From positions 26,064-90,063 of the forward strand of contig JABRWB010000031.1 of the NCBI GenBank assembly GCA_039961635.1: DNA of 64,000 bases, in the 5' to 3' direction. This document shows, piece by piece, positions 9,144 to 16,547 of this stretch. This stretch comes from a bacterium (GTDB lineage Bacteria; 4484-113; JAGGVC01). Below the pieces are notes generated by a model that searched no databases, was not told where the DNA came from, and saw only the letters and a list, made by a program, of their open reading frames with translations. A program made the translations under genes and the position numbers. Numbering within the stretch: position 1 is the first letter of the stretch; each line of letters opens with the position of its first letter.

Positions 9144-10032
9144 AGTTTGTACGCTCAAGTCCCCAATTCGCCAACTCGACCAACAGCGATGAGCGGGCGC
9201 CGTAATCGGATATGGATGCGATTGCATCCGCCGTGTGTTTTTCCAGCTTGCGGCGCGATTCCTCGACACCAAGCAACCTCGGATACGTTGCCTTCATCGC
9301 TTGAGCATCGGTCGAAAGCGTTTTGCCTACTACATCCTCGCTCCCGTTCGCGCTCAGAAGATCGTCTTTGATTTGATAGGCAAGACCCAAATTGAGCGCG
9401 TAATTGCCAAGCTTTTCCTTGTCGCTGCTGTCACCGCCGGCAAGCTCAACGCCCAAAAGGCACGCAGCCCTCAACAGCGCGCCGGTTTTTGATAGGTGCA
9501 GGTGTTCCAATTCGTCTATCTCCACACCTTTACCTTCCAGCGATAAATCAATTACCTGACCTTCAACCACTATCGCGCACGCATGAGTCAGATGCCCTAT
9601 TATGGCGAGCCGCCTTTCCGCTGTTAACGACGCAGGCGGCGCGGCGAGCGGCAACGCGAGCGCCTGGTTCAGCAGGGCGTCGCCCGCAAGTATCGCCACG
9701 CCGTTTCCGTATTTCACATGCGTGCAGTCGTGGCCATGACGCATCTTTGCATCGTCCATTCCGGGCAAATCGTCATGCACAAGCGTGAAAATGTGTACAA
9801 GCTCGACCGCACACGCCATAGTCACAAATGCATCCAAATCGGCAGCGGGATCTACCGCGTGCGCGCTCATAAGCGCCAATAGCGGACGTGTACGCTTTCC
9901 CCCCCATAAGGAATGGCGCACGGCGTCCTGAAGCGCGGAAACGCCGTACCACGCATCGGTAAGTCGCGTAAGCTCGGCGTTTATAAGACGCCTGTATCGC
10001 TCCGAAAAAAACGATAAAACTCCACCGGCCAA
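9142..10032 (-). CDS. ispA: Polyprenyl synthetase (farnesyl/geranylgeranyl diphosphate synthase, IspA-like)
   Basis: The enzyme makes short-chain prenyl diphosphates from IPP and DMAPP. Its 296 residues carry GGKRTRPLL near residue 44, the first Asp-rich motif DDLPGMDD and a second metal site YQIKDDLLSANGSED, where the usual DDxxD is partly changed (DDLLS). Order and spacing match the IspA group; the exact chain length of the product cannot be read. The start is a TTG with no ribosome site, but a TTGCCC-N17-TAGCAT promoter places the -10 only 8 bases ahead, so a leaderless message is plausible. It heads the ispA-dxs-hflX cluster and is divergent from the HIT gene. Confidence 0.9.
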   Translation of the reverse strand: MAGGVLSFFSERYRRLINAELTRLTDAWYGVSALQDAVRHSLWGGKRTRPLLALMSAHAVDPAADLDAFVTMACAVELVHIFTLVHDDLPGMDDAKMRHGHDCTHVKYGNGVAILAGDALLNQALALPLAAPPASLTAERRLAIIGHLTHACAIVVEGQVIDLSLEGKGVEIDELEHLHLSKTGALLRAACLLGVELAGGDSSDKEKLGNYALNLGLAYQIKDDLLSANGSEDVVGKTLSTDAQAMKATYPRLLGVEESRRKLEKHTADAIASISDYGARSSLLVELANWGLERTN

Positions 10033-10040
10033 GAACTTTT

Positions 10041-10069
10041 ATGCTATCACGAACTTTGCCATCGGGCAA
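10041..10069 (-). promoter_or_regulatory. Candidate promoter of ispA, leaderless geometry
   Basis: The minus strand reads TTGCCC (10069-10064), 17 bases, TAGCAT (10046-10041), then 8 bases to the TTG start. The -10 matches the consensus at four of six positions. Confidence 0.45.
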
Positions 10070-10081
10070 AAAAGATTGCGG

Positions 10082-10090
10082 TGATAAAAT
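10082..10090 (+). promoter_or_regulatory. Extended -10 promoter of the HIT gene
   Basis: TG-A-TAAAAT forms an extended -10 element. No good -35 is seen at 17 bases. The message would carry the GGAGGTG ribosome site at 10101-10107. Confidence 0.5.
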
Positions 10091-10111
10091 TCTTTCGTTT
10101 GGAGGTGAATC

Positions 10112-10528
10112 ATGAGCTACAATCCCGATTGCATTTTCTGCAAAATCGCCGCCGGCGAGATTCCTTGCCACAAGATTTACGAAGATGAGCTTTTCATCGG
10201 ATTCCTGGACATTTTCCCGATGGATGTCGGCCATTCGTTATTGTTGCCCAAAGAACACGCCGCGAACCTGCTAGAGCTATCGGATACTTGCGCCTGCGCG
10301 CTCGGTAAAACTGCAGTCAAATTCGGCGCTCTTGTCAAAAAAGGCACTGGGGCGGACGCATTAAACATTTCGTCCAACATAGGCAAGCGCGCCGGACAGA
10401 TTGTGATGCACGCTCATTTGCACTTCATCCCGCGCTACGAGGGAGAGGAGCCGATCAACTGGGAACCGCAAAATTGCGATTCGGAAATTCTGGAAGCAAC
10501 CGCGAAAAAAATCCGGGGAGAATTCTGA
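10112..10528 (+). CDS. HIT-family nucleotide hydrolase/transferase
   Basis: The protein has 138 residues, close to the usual size of small HIT proteins. The N-terminus CIFCKIAAGEIP has the two cysteines common in bacterial HIT hydrolases. The catalytic histidine triad is HAHLHFIP at residues 100-107 (His100, 102, 104). Such enzymes split or transfer nucleoside phosphoramidates and AMP-linked compounds; the true substrate is unknown. GGAGGTG precedes the ATG. It stands alone on the plus strand between ispA (divergent) and sufU (convergent). Confidence 0.93.
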   Translation: MSYNPDCIFCKIAAGEIPCHKIYEDELFIGFLDIFPMDVGHSLLLPKEHAANLLELSDTCACALGKTAVKFGALVKKGTGADALNISSNIGKRAGQIVMHAHLHFIPRYEGEEPINWEPQNCDSEILEATAKKIRGEF

Positions 10529-10551
10529 AAAGCAAGTCGGGATTAAACAAG

Positions 10552-11019
10552 CTACTGCGCCATGTCAAGGCCTTCGGACGACTCCGCAGCTCCGGCCTCT
10601 CCGCCGAAAAGCGCAAGGTCAAGCGTATGCCACGAAAGAGTCGCGCATTTGACCCTGGCGTGCAAATCCTTTACACCTTCAAGAACGACAAGTTCACCGA
10701 GCAGCTCGGTAGCAGCAGCCTTGTTTCCGACCAGCATTTCAATAAACGCGGCGATCACCCCGCGCACTTCGGAAAGTTTCTTCCCTTTGACCTTCTCCGT
10801 GAGCATGGATGTGCTGGCAGTGTGAATCGCGCAACCCACGCCCGTGAAACCGATGTCGGAGATTGTGTCGCCGTCAACGCGGATGTATAGATCCAACTTA
10901 TCCCCGCAAAGCGGATTGTGCCCCTTGGCATGATGTGTCGGATTTGCGATCTCGCGTTTGTTGCGGGGCTTTTTGTAGTGATCCAGTATTACTTCGGTGT
11001 AAAGATTTCTAAGCGACAT
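10552..11019 (-). CDS. sufU: Fe-S cluster scaffold / sulfur-transfer protein SufU
   Basis: SufU accepts sulfur from SufS and supports Fe-S cluster assembly. The 155-residue protein keeps the metal/sulfur ligands Cys38 and Asp40 (NPLCGD), Cys63 (GVGCAIHTAS) and Cys125 (VKCATLSW). A SufU-type insertion lies between the second and third cysteine regions. It starts 18 bases after sufS, with GGGGAG ahead of the ATG, so the pair forms a two-gene operon. No SufBCD genes are nearby, so the remaining machinery must lie elsewhere. Identity is strong from the ligand pattern and partner. Confidence 0.93.
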   Translation of the reverse strand: MSLRNLYTEVILDHYKKPRNKREIANPTHHAKGHNPLCGDKLDLYIRVDGDTISDIGFTGVGCAIHTASTSMLTEKVKGKKLSEVRGVIAAFIEMLVGNKAAATELLGELVVLEGVKDLHARVKCATLSWHTLDLALFGGEAGAAESSEGLDMAQ

Positions 11020-11037
11020 AATCTCCCCGCTCCGCTG

Positions 11038-12330
11038 TCAAAGTGCAAACATCTCCTTGGCCGTCATCACAGCTTCCGCAAGTTTGTCTACATCTTCTTT
11101 GATGTTGTAGAAAAGGAAGCTGGCTCTCGCGCTTGAATCTATGCCCAGGGCGGCGTGAAGCGGCTGGGCGCAATGGTGGCCCGCACGCACCGCGATACCC
11201 TCGGAATCCAATATTGAAGCGGTGTCATGCGGATGTATTCCGCTGATATTGAACGATACAGCCGATGCGCGGTTTTTCAGGCTACCGTAAATCTCGACAC
11301 CATCAATCGCGCTTAATAAATCCAGGCAGTATTGGATAAGCTCTTCTTCGTATTGGTGCGCCCGCTCCCGGCCGATCCGCTCGAAATACTTCAACGCCGC
11401 GCTTAGACCGATAGCTCCGCTTATATTGGGCGTGCCGGCCTCGAACTTTTGAGGAACCGGCGCCCACGAAGCGCCTTGCAATGTGACTTCATTGATCATC
11501 GATCCCCCGGTCTGGAACGGCTCCATGTTTTCGAGCAACGGCATCCTGCCGTAAAGCACGCCGATGCCCGTGGGGCCAAGCACCTTGTATCCCGAGAAAA
11601 CAAAAAAGTCAGCTCCGATTTCCGGAACGCGGACGGGGAGATGCGCGGCCGATTGGCTTCCGTCGCAGACAAAAATCGCGCCAAATTCATGAGCCCAGTT
11701 CGCCAGCGTAAAAACATCGTTCGTGACACCCAAAACGTTTGACAGATGAACGATGGAAACGATTTTTGTTCGCGGTCCGATGAGCGACCGGGCCGAATCC
11801 ATATCCAATTCGCCGGACTTGGTTAGCTTGATGAACCGGATCCGGAGCTTCTTGTGTTTGGCCAGTTGCAGCCATGGTACGAGGTTGGAGTGATGTTCCA
11901 TCTCCGAAATGACAATTTCATCTCCTTCGGAGAGGTTGTGAAGTCCGTACGAATAAGCCACAAGATTCAGGCCTTCGGTGGCATTGCGTGTAAAAACTAT
12001 TTCATTCGGATCCGTGACGCCAAGAAACTTCGCCGCGGTGCACCTGGCCTCCTCATATGCGTCAGTTGCTTCATCCGAGAGTTGATGGATGCCCCGGTGA
12101 ACATTGGCGCTGTGTTCGAGCTCGAACTGGCGAACGGCCTCGATGACCTCCAGCGGCATCTGGCTTCTCGCGGCGCTGTCCAGATAGACAAGCGGCTTTC
12201 CCCCTCGAACGGTACGGTTTAAAATTGGAAAATCTTTGCGGATTGAAAACGCGTCGAAGGCTCCGGAATTGTCCGGATTGCCGACAGAACGCAAACAAGA
12301 GTCAACTTTGCCGATCAAACCGCAGATCAC
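11038..12330 (-). CDS. sufS: Cysteine desulfurase SufS
   Basis: SufS is a PLP enzyme that removes sulfur from cysteine and passes it to SufU. The frame shows VYLDSAARSQMP, the EMEHHSNLVPW loop, the PLP lysine in SGYKVLGPTGIG (Lys249, where most homologues read SGHK) and the catalytic cysteine in RAGHHCAQPL (Cys387). The family core begins near FSIRKDFPIL at residue 28, so the first 20 or so residues may not be translated. The GTG at 12330 has no convincing ribosome site, and TTG codons at 12318 and 12294 are alternatives. An extended -10 element lies at 12353-12361. Confidence 0.93.
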   Translation of the reverse strand: MICGLIGKVDSCLRSVGNPDNSGAFDAFSIRKDFPILNRTVRGGKPLVYLDSAARSQMPLEVIEAVRQFELEHSANVHRGIHQLSDEATDAYEEARCTAAKFLGVTDPNEIVFTRNATEGLNLVAYSYGLHNLSEGDEIVISEMEHHSNLVPWLQLAKHKKLRIRFIKLTKSGELDMDSARSLIGPRTKIVSIVHLSNVLGVTNDVFTLANWAHEFGAIFVCDGSQSAAHLPVRVPEIGADFFVFSGYKVLGPTGIGVLYGRMPLLENMEPFQTGGSMINEVTLQGASWAPVPQKFEAGTPNISGAIGLSAALKYFERIGRERAHQYEEELIQYCLDLLSAIDGVEIYGSLKNRASAVSFNISGIHPHDTASILDSEGIAVRAGHHCAQPLHAALGIDSSARASFLFYNIKEDVDKLAEAVMTAKEMFAL

Positions 12331-12352
12331 CAGGCCGGCGTAGGGCTTACGG

Positions 12353-12361
12353 ATTCTAACA
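12353..12361 (-). promoter_or_regulatory. Extended -10 promoter of sufSU
   Basis: The minus strand reads TG-T-TAGAAT, matching the TGnTAnAAT pattern seen at other operons here. The -35 is weak. Confidence 0.45.
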
Positions 12362-12445
12362 CGGCATAGAACGCGCGCCGCGGTTCATATTACCCTTCCG
12401 ACTGATTGAATCACAAGACTGGCCGGCGCTTGATTCCGATTTCGC

Positions 12446-12694
12446 CTAGCTCCAAAGCTTGCGCAAAATCAGCGAAACAAGCAGGCTTCCTATCAGGAAA
12501 CCCCAACTGACCTGGCGTATGAGGTGCGACAGCCTTTCTTCGCGCCCCATCGCGCCTCGTGAAGTATCGGACTGGCCGGTAATTGCCGCGCCGATGCCTT
12601 CGCTTTTCCGGTTCTGTACGAGCGTCAAAAAAATCAGCCCGCAGCAGACGAGCAGGTAAACAATCAAAGCGATGTTTTCGATTGTGGTAGCCAT
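12446..12694 (-). CDS. secG: Preprotein translocase subunit SecG
   Basis: SecG is the small third subunit of the SecYEG channel. The 82-residue protein has two membrane segments, about residues 8-26 and 62-79. They are joined by a polar loop with the family signature VQNRKSEGIGAAITGQSD (the usual form is LLQxxKGxGLGAAFGG). Size and topology match SecG. No Shine-Dalgarno is seen before the ATG; the promoter -10 is 14 bases upstream, so the leader is only a few bases long. It is divergent from the gene at 12848. Confidence 0.9.
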   Translation of the reverse strand: MATTIENIALIVYLLVCCGLIFLTLVQNRKSEGIGAAITGQSDTSRGAMGREERLSHLIRQVSWGFLIGSLLVSLILRKLWS

Positions 12695-12708
12695 AATAGC
12701 GAAACTAT

Positions 12709-12737
12709 ACTATAGCGGAAAACGGATTGGATTGCAA
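12709..12737 (-). promoter_or_regulatory. Promoter of secG
   Basis: The minus strand reads TTGCAA (12737-12732), 17 bases, TATAGT (12714-12709). A second TATAGT overlaps at 12709-12704. The transcript would begin only about 7 bases before the ATG. Confidence 0.6.
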
Positions 12738-12810
12738 ATCATTGCCGGTAGCCAAAAAATCGCCCGCTTATACTGCGTAATCTCCTTGGAATGGATTTGC
12801 TTACCAAAAC

Positions 12811-12839
12811 TTGACCAAATTCACAATCAGATGTATAAG
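12811..12839 (+). promoter_or_regulatory. Promoter of the 12848 gene, leaderless geometry
   Basis: TTGACC (12811-12816), 17 bases, TATAAG (12834-12839), then 8 bases to the ATG at 12848. Transcription would begin at or within a base or two of the start codon. Confidence 0.7.
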
Positions 12840-12847
12840 CAATCGCG

Positions 12848-13342
12848 ATGAGCTTCAAACATGTAGACGACTCGTTTTACGAACCTCAAAAAGGCGGCAG
12901 TTCGGGGAGCCTTCTAGGTCCGGTAATCCTCGTCGTTGCGATTCTGGCGGTTCTGGGATACATCGGATATACCAAGGACTGGTTCAGGGGAAAAGGCGAA
13001 ATATACGGCAGGGTCGTGGATAGCTACAACATGCCCTTCATTTACGCCGATGTGCAGCTCACTTGCAAAAAACACGACACGGCTATGCGCGTTATGGTGA
13101 ACCAGAACGGCGAATTCGTATTCAGGGGTGTTCATTCAGGCAAATACGAAGTTAGAATCTTCACCTGGGTGGGGGAATATCCGATGACGCCCAGAATTGT
13201 TGCGGTCAAGCCGAATTTCCGCCAAAGAGTTGACTTGGTTATTGACCAACAGCTGCTTGGCGAGCAAAAATCCAAGTCTTACATGGATTACCGGACCGGG
13301 CGCAACGTGGAAGAGAGCACCGGAATTGCAACGGGCGGCTGA
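12848..13342 (+). CDS. Membrane-anchored carboxypeptidase-regulatory-like domain protein
   Basis: The protein has 164 residues. A short cytoplasmic head is followed by one membrane segment (about 22-42, GSLLGPVILVVAILAVLGYIGY). A beta-sandwich-like domain then begins GEIYGRVVDSYNMPFIYADVQL and continues NGEFVFRGVHSGKYEVRIFT, the pattern of CarboxypepD_reg / transthyretin-like folds. It probably displays this domain on the outer face of the inner membrane. There is no ribosome site, but a good promoter sits right against the ATG. No partner gene is evident, and a rho-independent terminator follows. The function is unknown. Confidence 0.8.
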   Translation: MSFKHVDDSFYEPQKGGSSGSLLGPVILVVAILAVLGYIGYTKDWFRGKGEIYGRVVDSYNMPFIYADVQLTCKKHDTAMRVMVNQNGEFVFRGVHSGKYEVRIFTWVGEYPMTPRIVAVKPNFRQRVDLVIDQQLLGEQKSKSYMDYRTGRNVEESTGIATGG

Positions 13343-13354
13343 GGGTAAAACCCC

Positions 13355-13375
13355 GCGCGCGTGCCGCGCTTTTTT
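13355..13375 (+). terminator. Rho-independent terminator after the 12848 gene
   Basis: Stem GCGCG (13355-13359) pairs with CGCGC (13365-13369) around a 5-base loop, followed by six T (13370-13375). It lies 12 bases after the stop codon. Confidence 0.6.
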
Positions 13376-13431
13376 GGAAGTTCGAGGTTGCATTCGCGAA
13401 ACGGCGGAATCGCTCCGAATCTTGTGCCGCG

Positions 13432-14946
13432 TCAAATCCCCGCGTTCGCCAGCAATTCCAAAGCCTTTTGAGGAACAACGCCAAGCCACAGAACAAGTAT
13501 CGCTGCAATGCATACGGCCGCATAGATCCAACCGTTTGGAATCGGGACGAATCCTGATTCGTCGCCTTGCGCATCCTGCATGAACATCGCGACTATTACC
13601 TTCAAATAATAATAGGCCGAAACTACCGCGTTAAGCAGTCCGACCACTACAAGCCAAACCAATCCTTCGTGAAGAGCAGAAGCAAATACGTAGAACTTTC
13701 CCAAGAAACCGGCGGTCAGCGGGAAGCCCGCCAGTGACAGCAGAAAGAACGCAAGCATCCAAGCCGACATGGGGTGCCTGCGAGCCAAGCCGCGTACATG
13801 TTCTATTTCAAGCAAAGCGCCTTCGCTTTCACGCGGGGTTAGCCACCAGATTGTCGTGAATGCACCAATCACTGAAGCCGCGTATCCAGCGAGATAGAAA
13901 AGCGCCGCAACCTCGCCGCCCGAAACGCCGCCGAGCGGCGCCGCACCTGTCCACTCCGAGCCAAGCGCAATCACGGCGACGAGCAGGTATCCTGCATGTG
14001 CGACGCTTGAATAAGCAAGAAGCCGCTTTAAGCTCGATTGATTCAAGGCAAAGAGGTTTCCGGCCGTCATAGTGGCGACCGCCAGCACCATCAAAGCGAT
14101 TCCCCAGATTTCAAACAGGCCTATGGCCGGCTCCGCGAAAAATCTGATTGCAGCTGCGAATCCGGCAGCTTTTACCAGCCCGGCCATAAATCCGGTAACC
14201 AGCGTCGGGCTTCCCTGGTAAACGTCGGGCATCCACGCATGGAACGGCACCAGCGCAACCTTGAATCCGAATCCCACAGCGACCAGTGCGAGCCCCGCAA
14301 AAAGCGTGTAATCGTTCGAAAGAGCGGCGGAATTTTCCGAAATCGAGGAATAGTCAAGCGCTCCAATCGCGCCGTAAAAAAGCGAAATGCCGTACGCGAA
14401 AAAGCCGGATGCAAAGGCGCCGGTCAGGAAATACTTGAGACCCGCTTCCTTGCTGTGCGCGCTGTCCAAATTTATTCCTGCCAACACATACAGCGGAATC
14501 GAAAGCGTTTCGAGCGCAAGGAAAGTCAAGATCAAATTGCGGCTGGCCGCCATAACGATCGCGCCCGCCAGCGCCGATAAAATCAGAGGAAAAACTTCGG
14601 AACTTCCGAACAGCCCCTCGCTGCCCGGCGATTTCGAAAACGGGCAATAGCGGGCGGCGATGGCCAGAACCGTCAAAATCGTGGCGACAAGGAAAATACC
14701 CGTCGCTGCGAGGGTGAAGTTGTCCGCCGAATAGGAGCCGTCAAAGCTTGAAAGCCCGCGATTCCAAATAAGCGAATTCGCGACGAACGCGGCCGCCAGC
14801 ACCGCCAGAGTCGCAAGCGGCAGCACTATCCTAGCCCTGCCCTTCACCGCGAACTGTAGTAACAACGTCAAAATGATGCCCGCGGTGATAATGGACACAG
14901 GTGAAAACGCGGCGAAATTGACGCCCTGCGGAGCCAAGCCGCTCAT
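13432..14946 (-). CDS. nuoN: NADH-quinone oxidoreductase subunit N
   Basis: NuoN is one of the three antiporter-like proton-pumping subunits of complex I. The 504-residue protein is almost wholly hydrophobic, with about fourteen membrane helices. It carries the conserved GLKYFLTGAFASGFFAYGISL and the core Lys/His helices (FGFKVALVPFHAWMPDVYQGSPTLVTGFMAGLVKAAGF). It starts with GGAGGTG-ATG and overlaps the nuoM stop codon by four bases. It is the last gene of the nuo operon. Confidence 0.97.
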   Translation of the reverse strand: MSGLAPQGVNFAAFSPVSIITAGIILTLLLQFAVKGRARIVLPLATLAVLAAAFVANSLIWNRGLSSFDGSYSADNFTLAATGIFLVATILTVLAIAARYCPFSKSPGSEGLFGSSEVFPLILSALAGAIVMAASRNLILTFLALETLSIPLYVLAGINLDSAHSKEAGLKYFLTGAFASGFFAYGISLFYGAIGALDYSSISENSAALSNDYTLFAGLALVAVGFGFKVALVPFHAWMPDVYQGSPTLVTGFMAGLVKAAGFAAAIRFFAEPAIGLFEIWGIALMVLAVATMTAGNLFALNQSSLKRLLAYSSVAHAGYLLVAVIALGSEWTGAAPLGGVSGGEVAALFYLAGYAASVIGAFTTIWWLTPRESEGALLEIEHVRGLARRHPMSAWMLAFFLLSLAGFPLTAGFLGKFYVFASALHEGLVWLVVVGLLNAVVSAYYYLKVIVAMFMQDAQGDESGFVPIPNGWIYAAVCIAAILVLWLGVVPQKALELLANAGI

Positions 14947-16544
14947 TCGCCACCTCCGACCTGCGTTTTTTCCAGGTACCCTGCGGCGGCCGGCAATTCA
15001 AGCGTTTCGACTATTCCGGTTCGAACAGTCGAGGTCGGCCGCGAAAACCGCTCGATCAATGGAGCGGTGCCGGTACCGATATCCTTCAAGAAAGGCGTCG
15101 AATAAATACCGATCAGGAAGCAGAAAAGCACAATCGGGATCAGGGCGAAAAGCTCCGGCGTCCTCAAGTCGGTTACCCTTTCGTTTTCCGGCTTCGTTAT
15201 TTCCCCGTAAAAAACCCGGCGAAACATATAAAGCAGATAAACCGCAGCAAAGATCACGCCGGTCGTCGCGATGCCGCCGAGAACCGGATTCGCTTTGAAT
15301 GCTCCGACGAGAATCAGAAACTCACCCACAAAGCCGTTAAGTCCGGGAAGCCCCACGCTCGAAAGCATTATTATCAGGAACACGACGAAATAGAGCGGCA
15401 TAGAACGCGCCAGCCCGCCGAAGTCGCTTATCAGCCTGGTGTGCCGCCTGTCGTAGAGAATTCCAACCAACAGGAACAACGCACCGGTGGAAAGTCCGTG
15501 ATTGACCATCTGGAGAACCGCGCCGTCTATCCCCTGGTGATTGAACGAAAACAGCCCGAGCATCACAAATCCGAGATGCGCGATGGAACTGTAGGCAACC
15601 AAACGTTTCAAATCCGGCTGCACCGCGGCGACGAGCGCGCCGTATATTATTCCGATCACGGCAAGCACGCCGATCGTTTCGGCGAACTGCTTGCTGGCTT
15701 CGGGAAACAGCGGAAGGCAGAAGCGGATGAATCCGTACGTTCCCATCTTGAGCAGGACGCCGGCCAGGATGATACTGCCTGCGGTCGGCGCTTCCGTATG
15801 CGCATCGGGCAGCCAGGTGTGGAAAGGAAACAACGGCACCTTGATGGCGAACGCAACTGCGAACGCCGCGAACAGCCACATCTGCAGATGCACGTCGAGA
15901 TTGTGCGGCAGAATCCCGACCAATTCCGGCAGGACGAATGTGGGCTGGCCGTAATGGCCGGACTGGATATAAAGAAGAATCATCGCGGCCAGCATCAACG
16001 CGCTGCCGGCCATCGTGTAAATAACGAACTTGTAAGTCGCGTAAATCCGGTTCGAGCTTCCCCAAATACCGATGAGGAAGTACATTGGAATCAGCATCAC
16101 TTCCCAGAAGAAGAAAAACAGCATCAAATCCAGCGCCACGAAAACGCCTGCGATGCCCGTGGTCGTAAGAAGCAGCATCTGCAAATACAGCTTGATGTTC
16201 GATTTAATATGGTTCCAGGTTCCGAGGATGCATACGGGAAGAATGAACGCAGTCAGGATCAAAAGGTAAAGCGAAATGCCGTCCACGCCCACGACGTACC
16301 TTATGTTGAGCGCGGGCATCCAGGCCACGTTGTTGCCGAACTCGTATCCCGGAACCAGCTTGTCCTGTGTCTGCGGGTTGAAATTGAAATAGACGACCAG
16401 CGAAAGCGCGAACGTGATCAGCGAAACAACCAGCGCCGTGACTTTGAGCAGCTTTTCGTCGTCCTTGTTTATGAATGCAAGCAGAACCGCCCCGATTGCG
16501 GGAAGGAACACGATTAAAGACAAAATGTCCAGGCGTTCTAGCAT
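14943..16544 (-). CDS. nuoM: NADH-quinone oxidoreductase subunit M
   Basis: NuoM is an antiporter-like membrane subunit of complex I. The 533-residue protein has the expected polytopic profile and the signature KVPLFPFHTWLPDAHTEAPTAGSIILAGVLLKMGTYGF, with the functional lysine and histidine residues. YSSIAHLGFVMLGLFSFN and the discontinuous-helix region are also visible. Its ATG follows the nuoL stop by three bases, and its own stop overlaps nuoN. Length is normal for the family. Confidence 0.97.
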   Translation of the reverse strand: MLERLDILSLIVFLPAIGAVLLAFINKDDEKLLKVTALVVSLITFALSLVVYFNFNPQTQDKLVPGYEFGNNVAWMPALNIRYVVGVDGISLYLLILTAFILPVCILGTWNHIKSNIKLYLQMLLLTTTGIAGVFVALDLMLFFFFWEVMLIPMYFLIGIWGSSNRIYATYKFVIYTMAGSALMLAAMILLYIQSGHYGQPTFVLPELVGILPHNLDVHLQMWLFAAFAVAFAIKVPLFPFHTWLPDAHTEAPTAGSIILAGVLLKMGTYGFIRFCLPLFPEASKQFAETIGVLAVIGIIYGALVAAVQPDLKRLVAYSSIAHLGFVMLGLFSFNHQGIDGAVLQMVNHGLSTGALFLLVGILYDRRHTRLISDFGGLARSMPLYFVVFLIIMLSSVGLPGLNGFVGEFLILVGAFKANPVLGGIATTGVIFAAVYLLYMFRRVFYGEITKPENERVTDLRTPELFALIPIVLFCFLIGIYSTPFLKDIGTGTAPLIERFSRPTSTVRTGIVETLELPAAAGYLEKTQVGGGE

Positions 16545-16547
16545 CGG

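Noticed and set aside
9132..9272. Longer N-terminus for Dxs
   Set aside because: It overlaps the ispA coding end, does not resemble the family, and a GAGGAG site fits the TTG at 9131.
15441..16517. Plus-strand open frame (358 codons) across nuoM
   Set aside because: Shadow of nuoM; low-complexity charged translation and no start signal.
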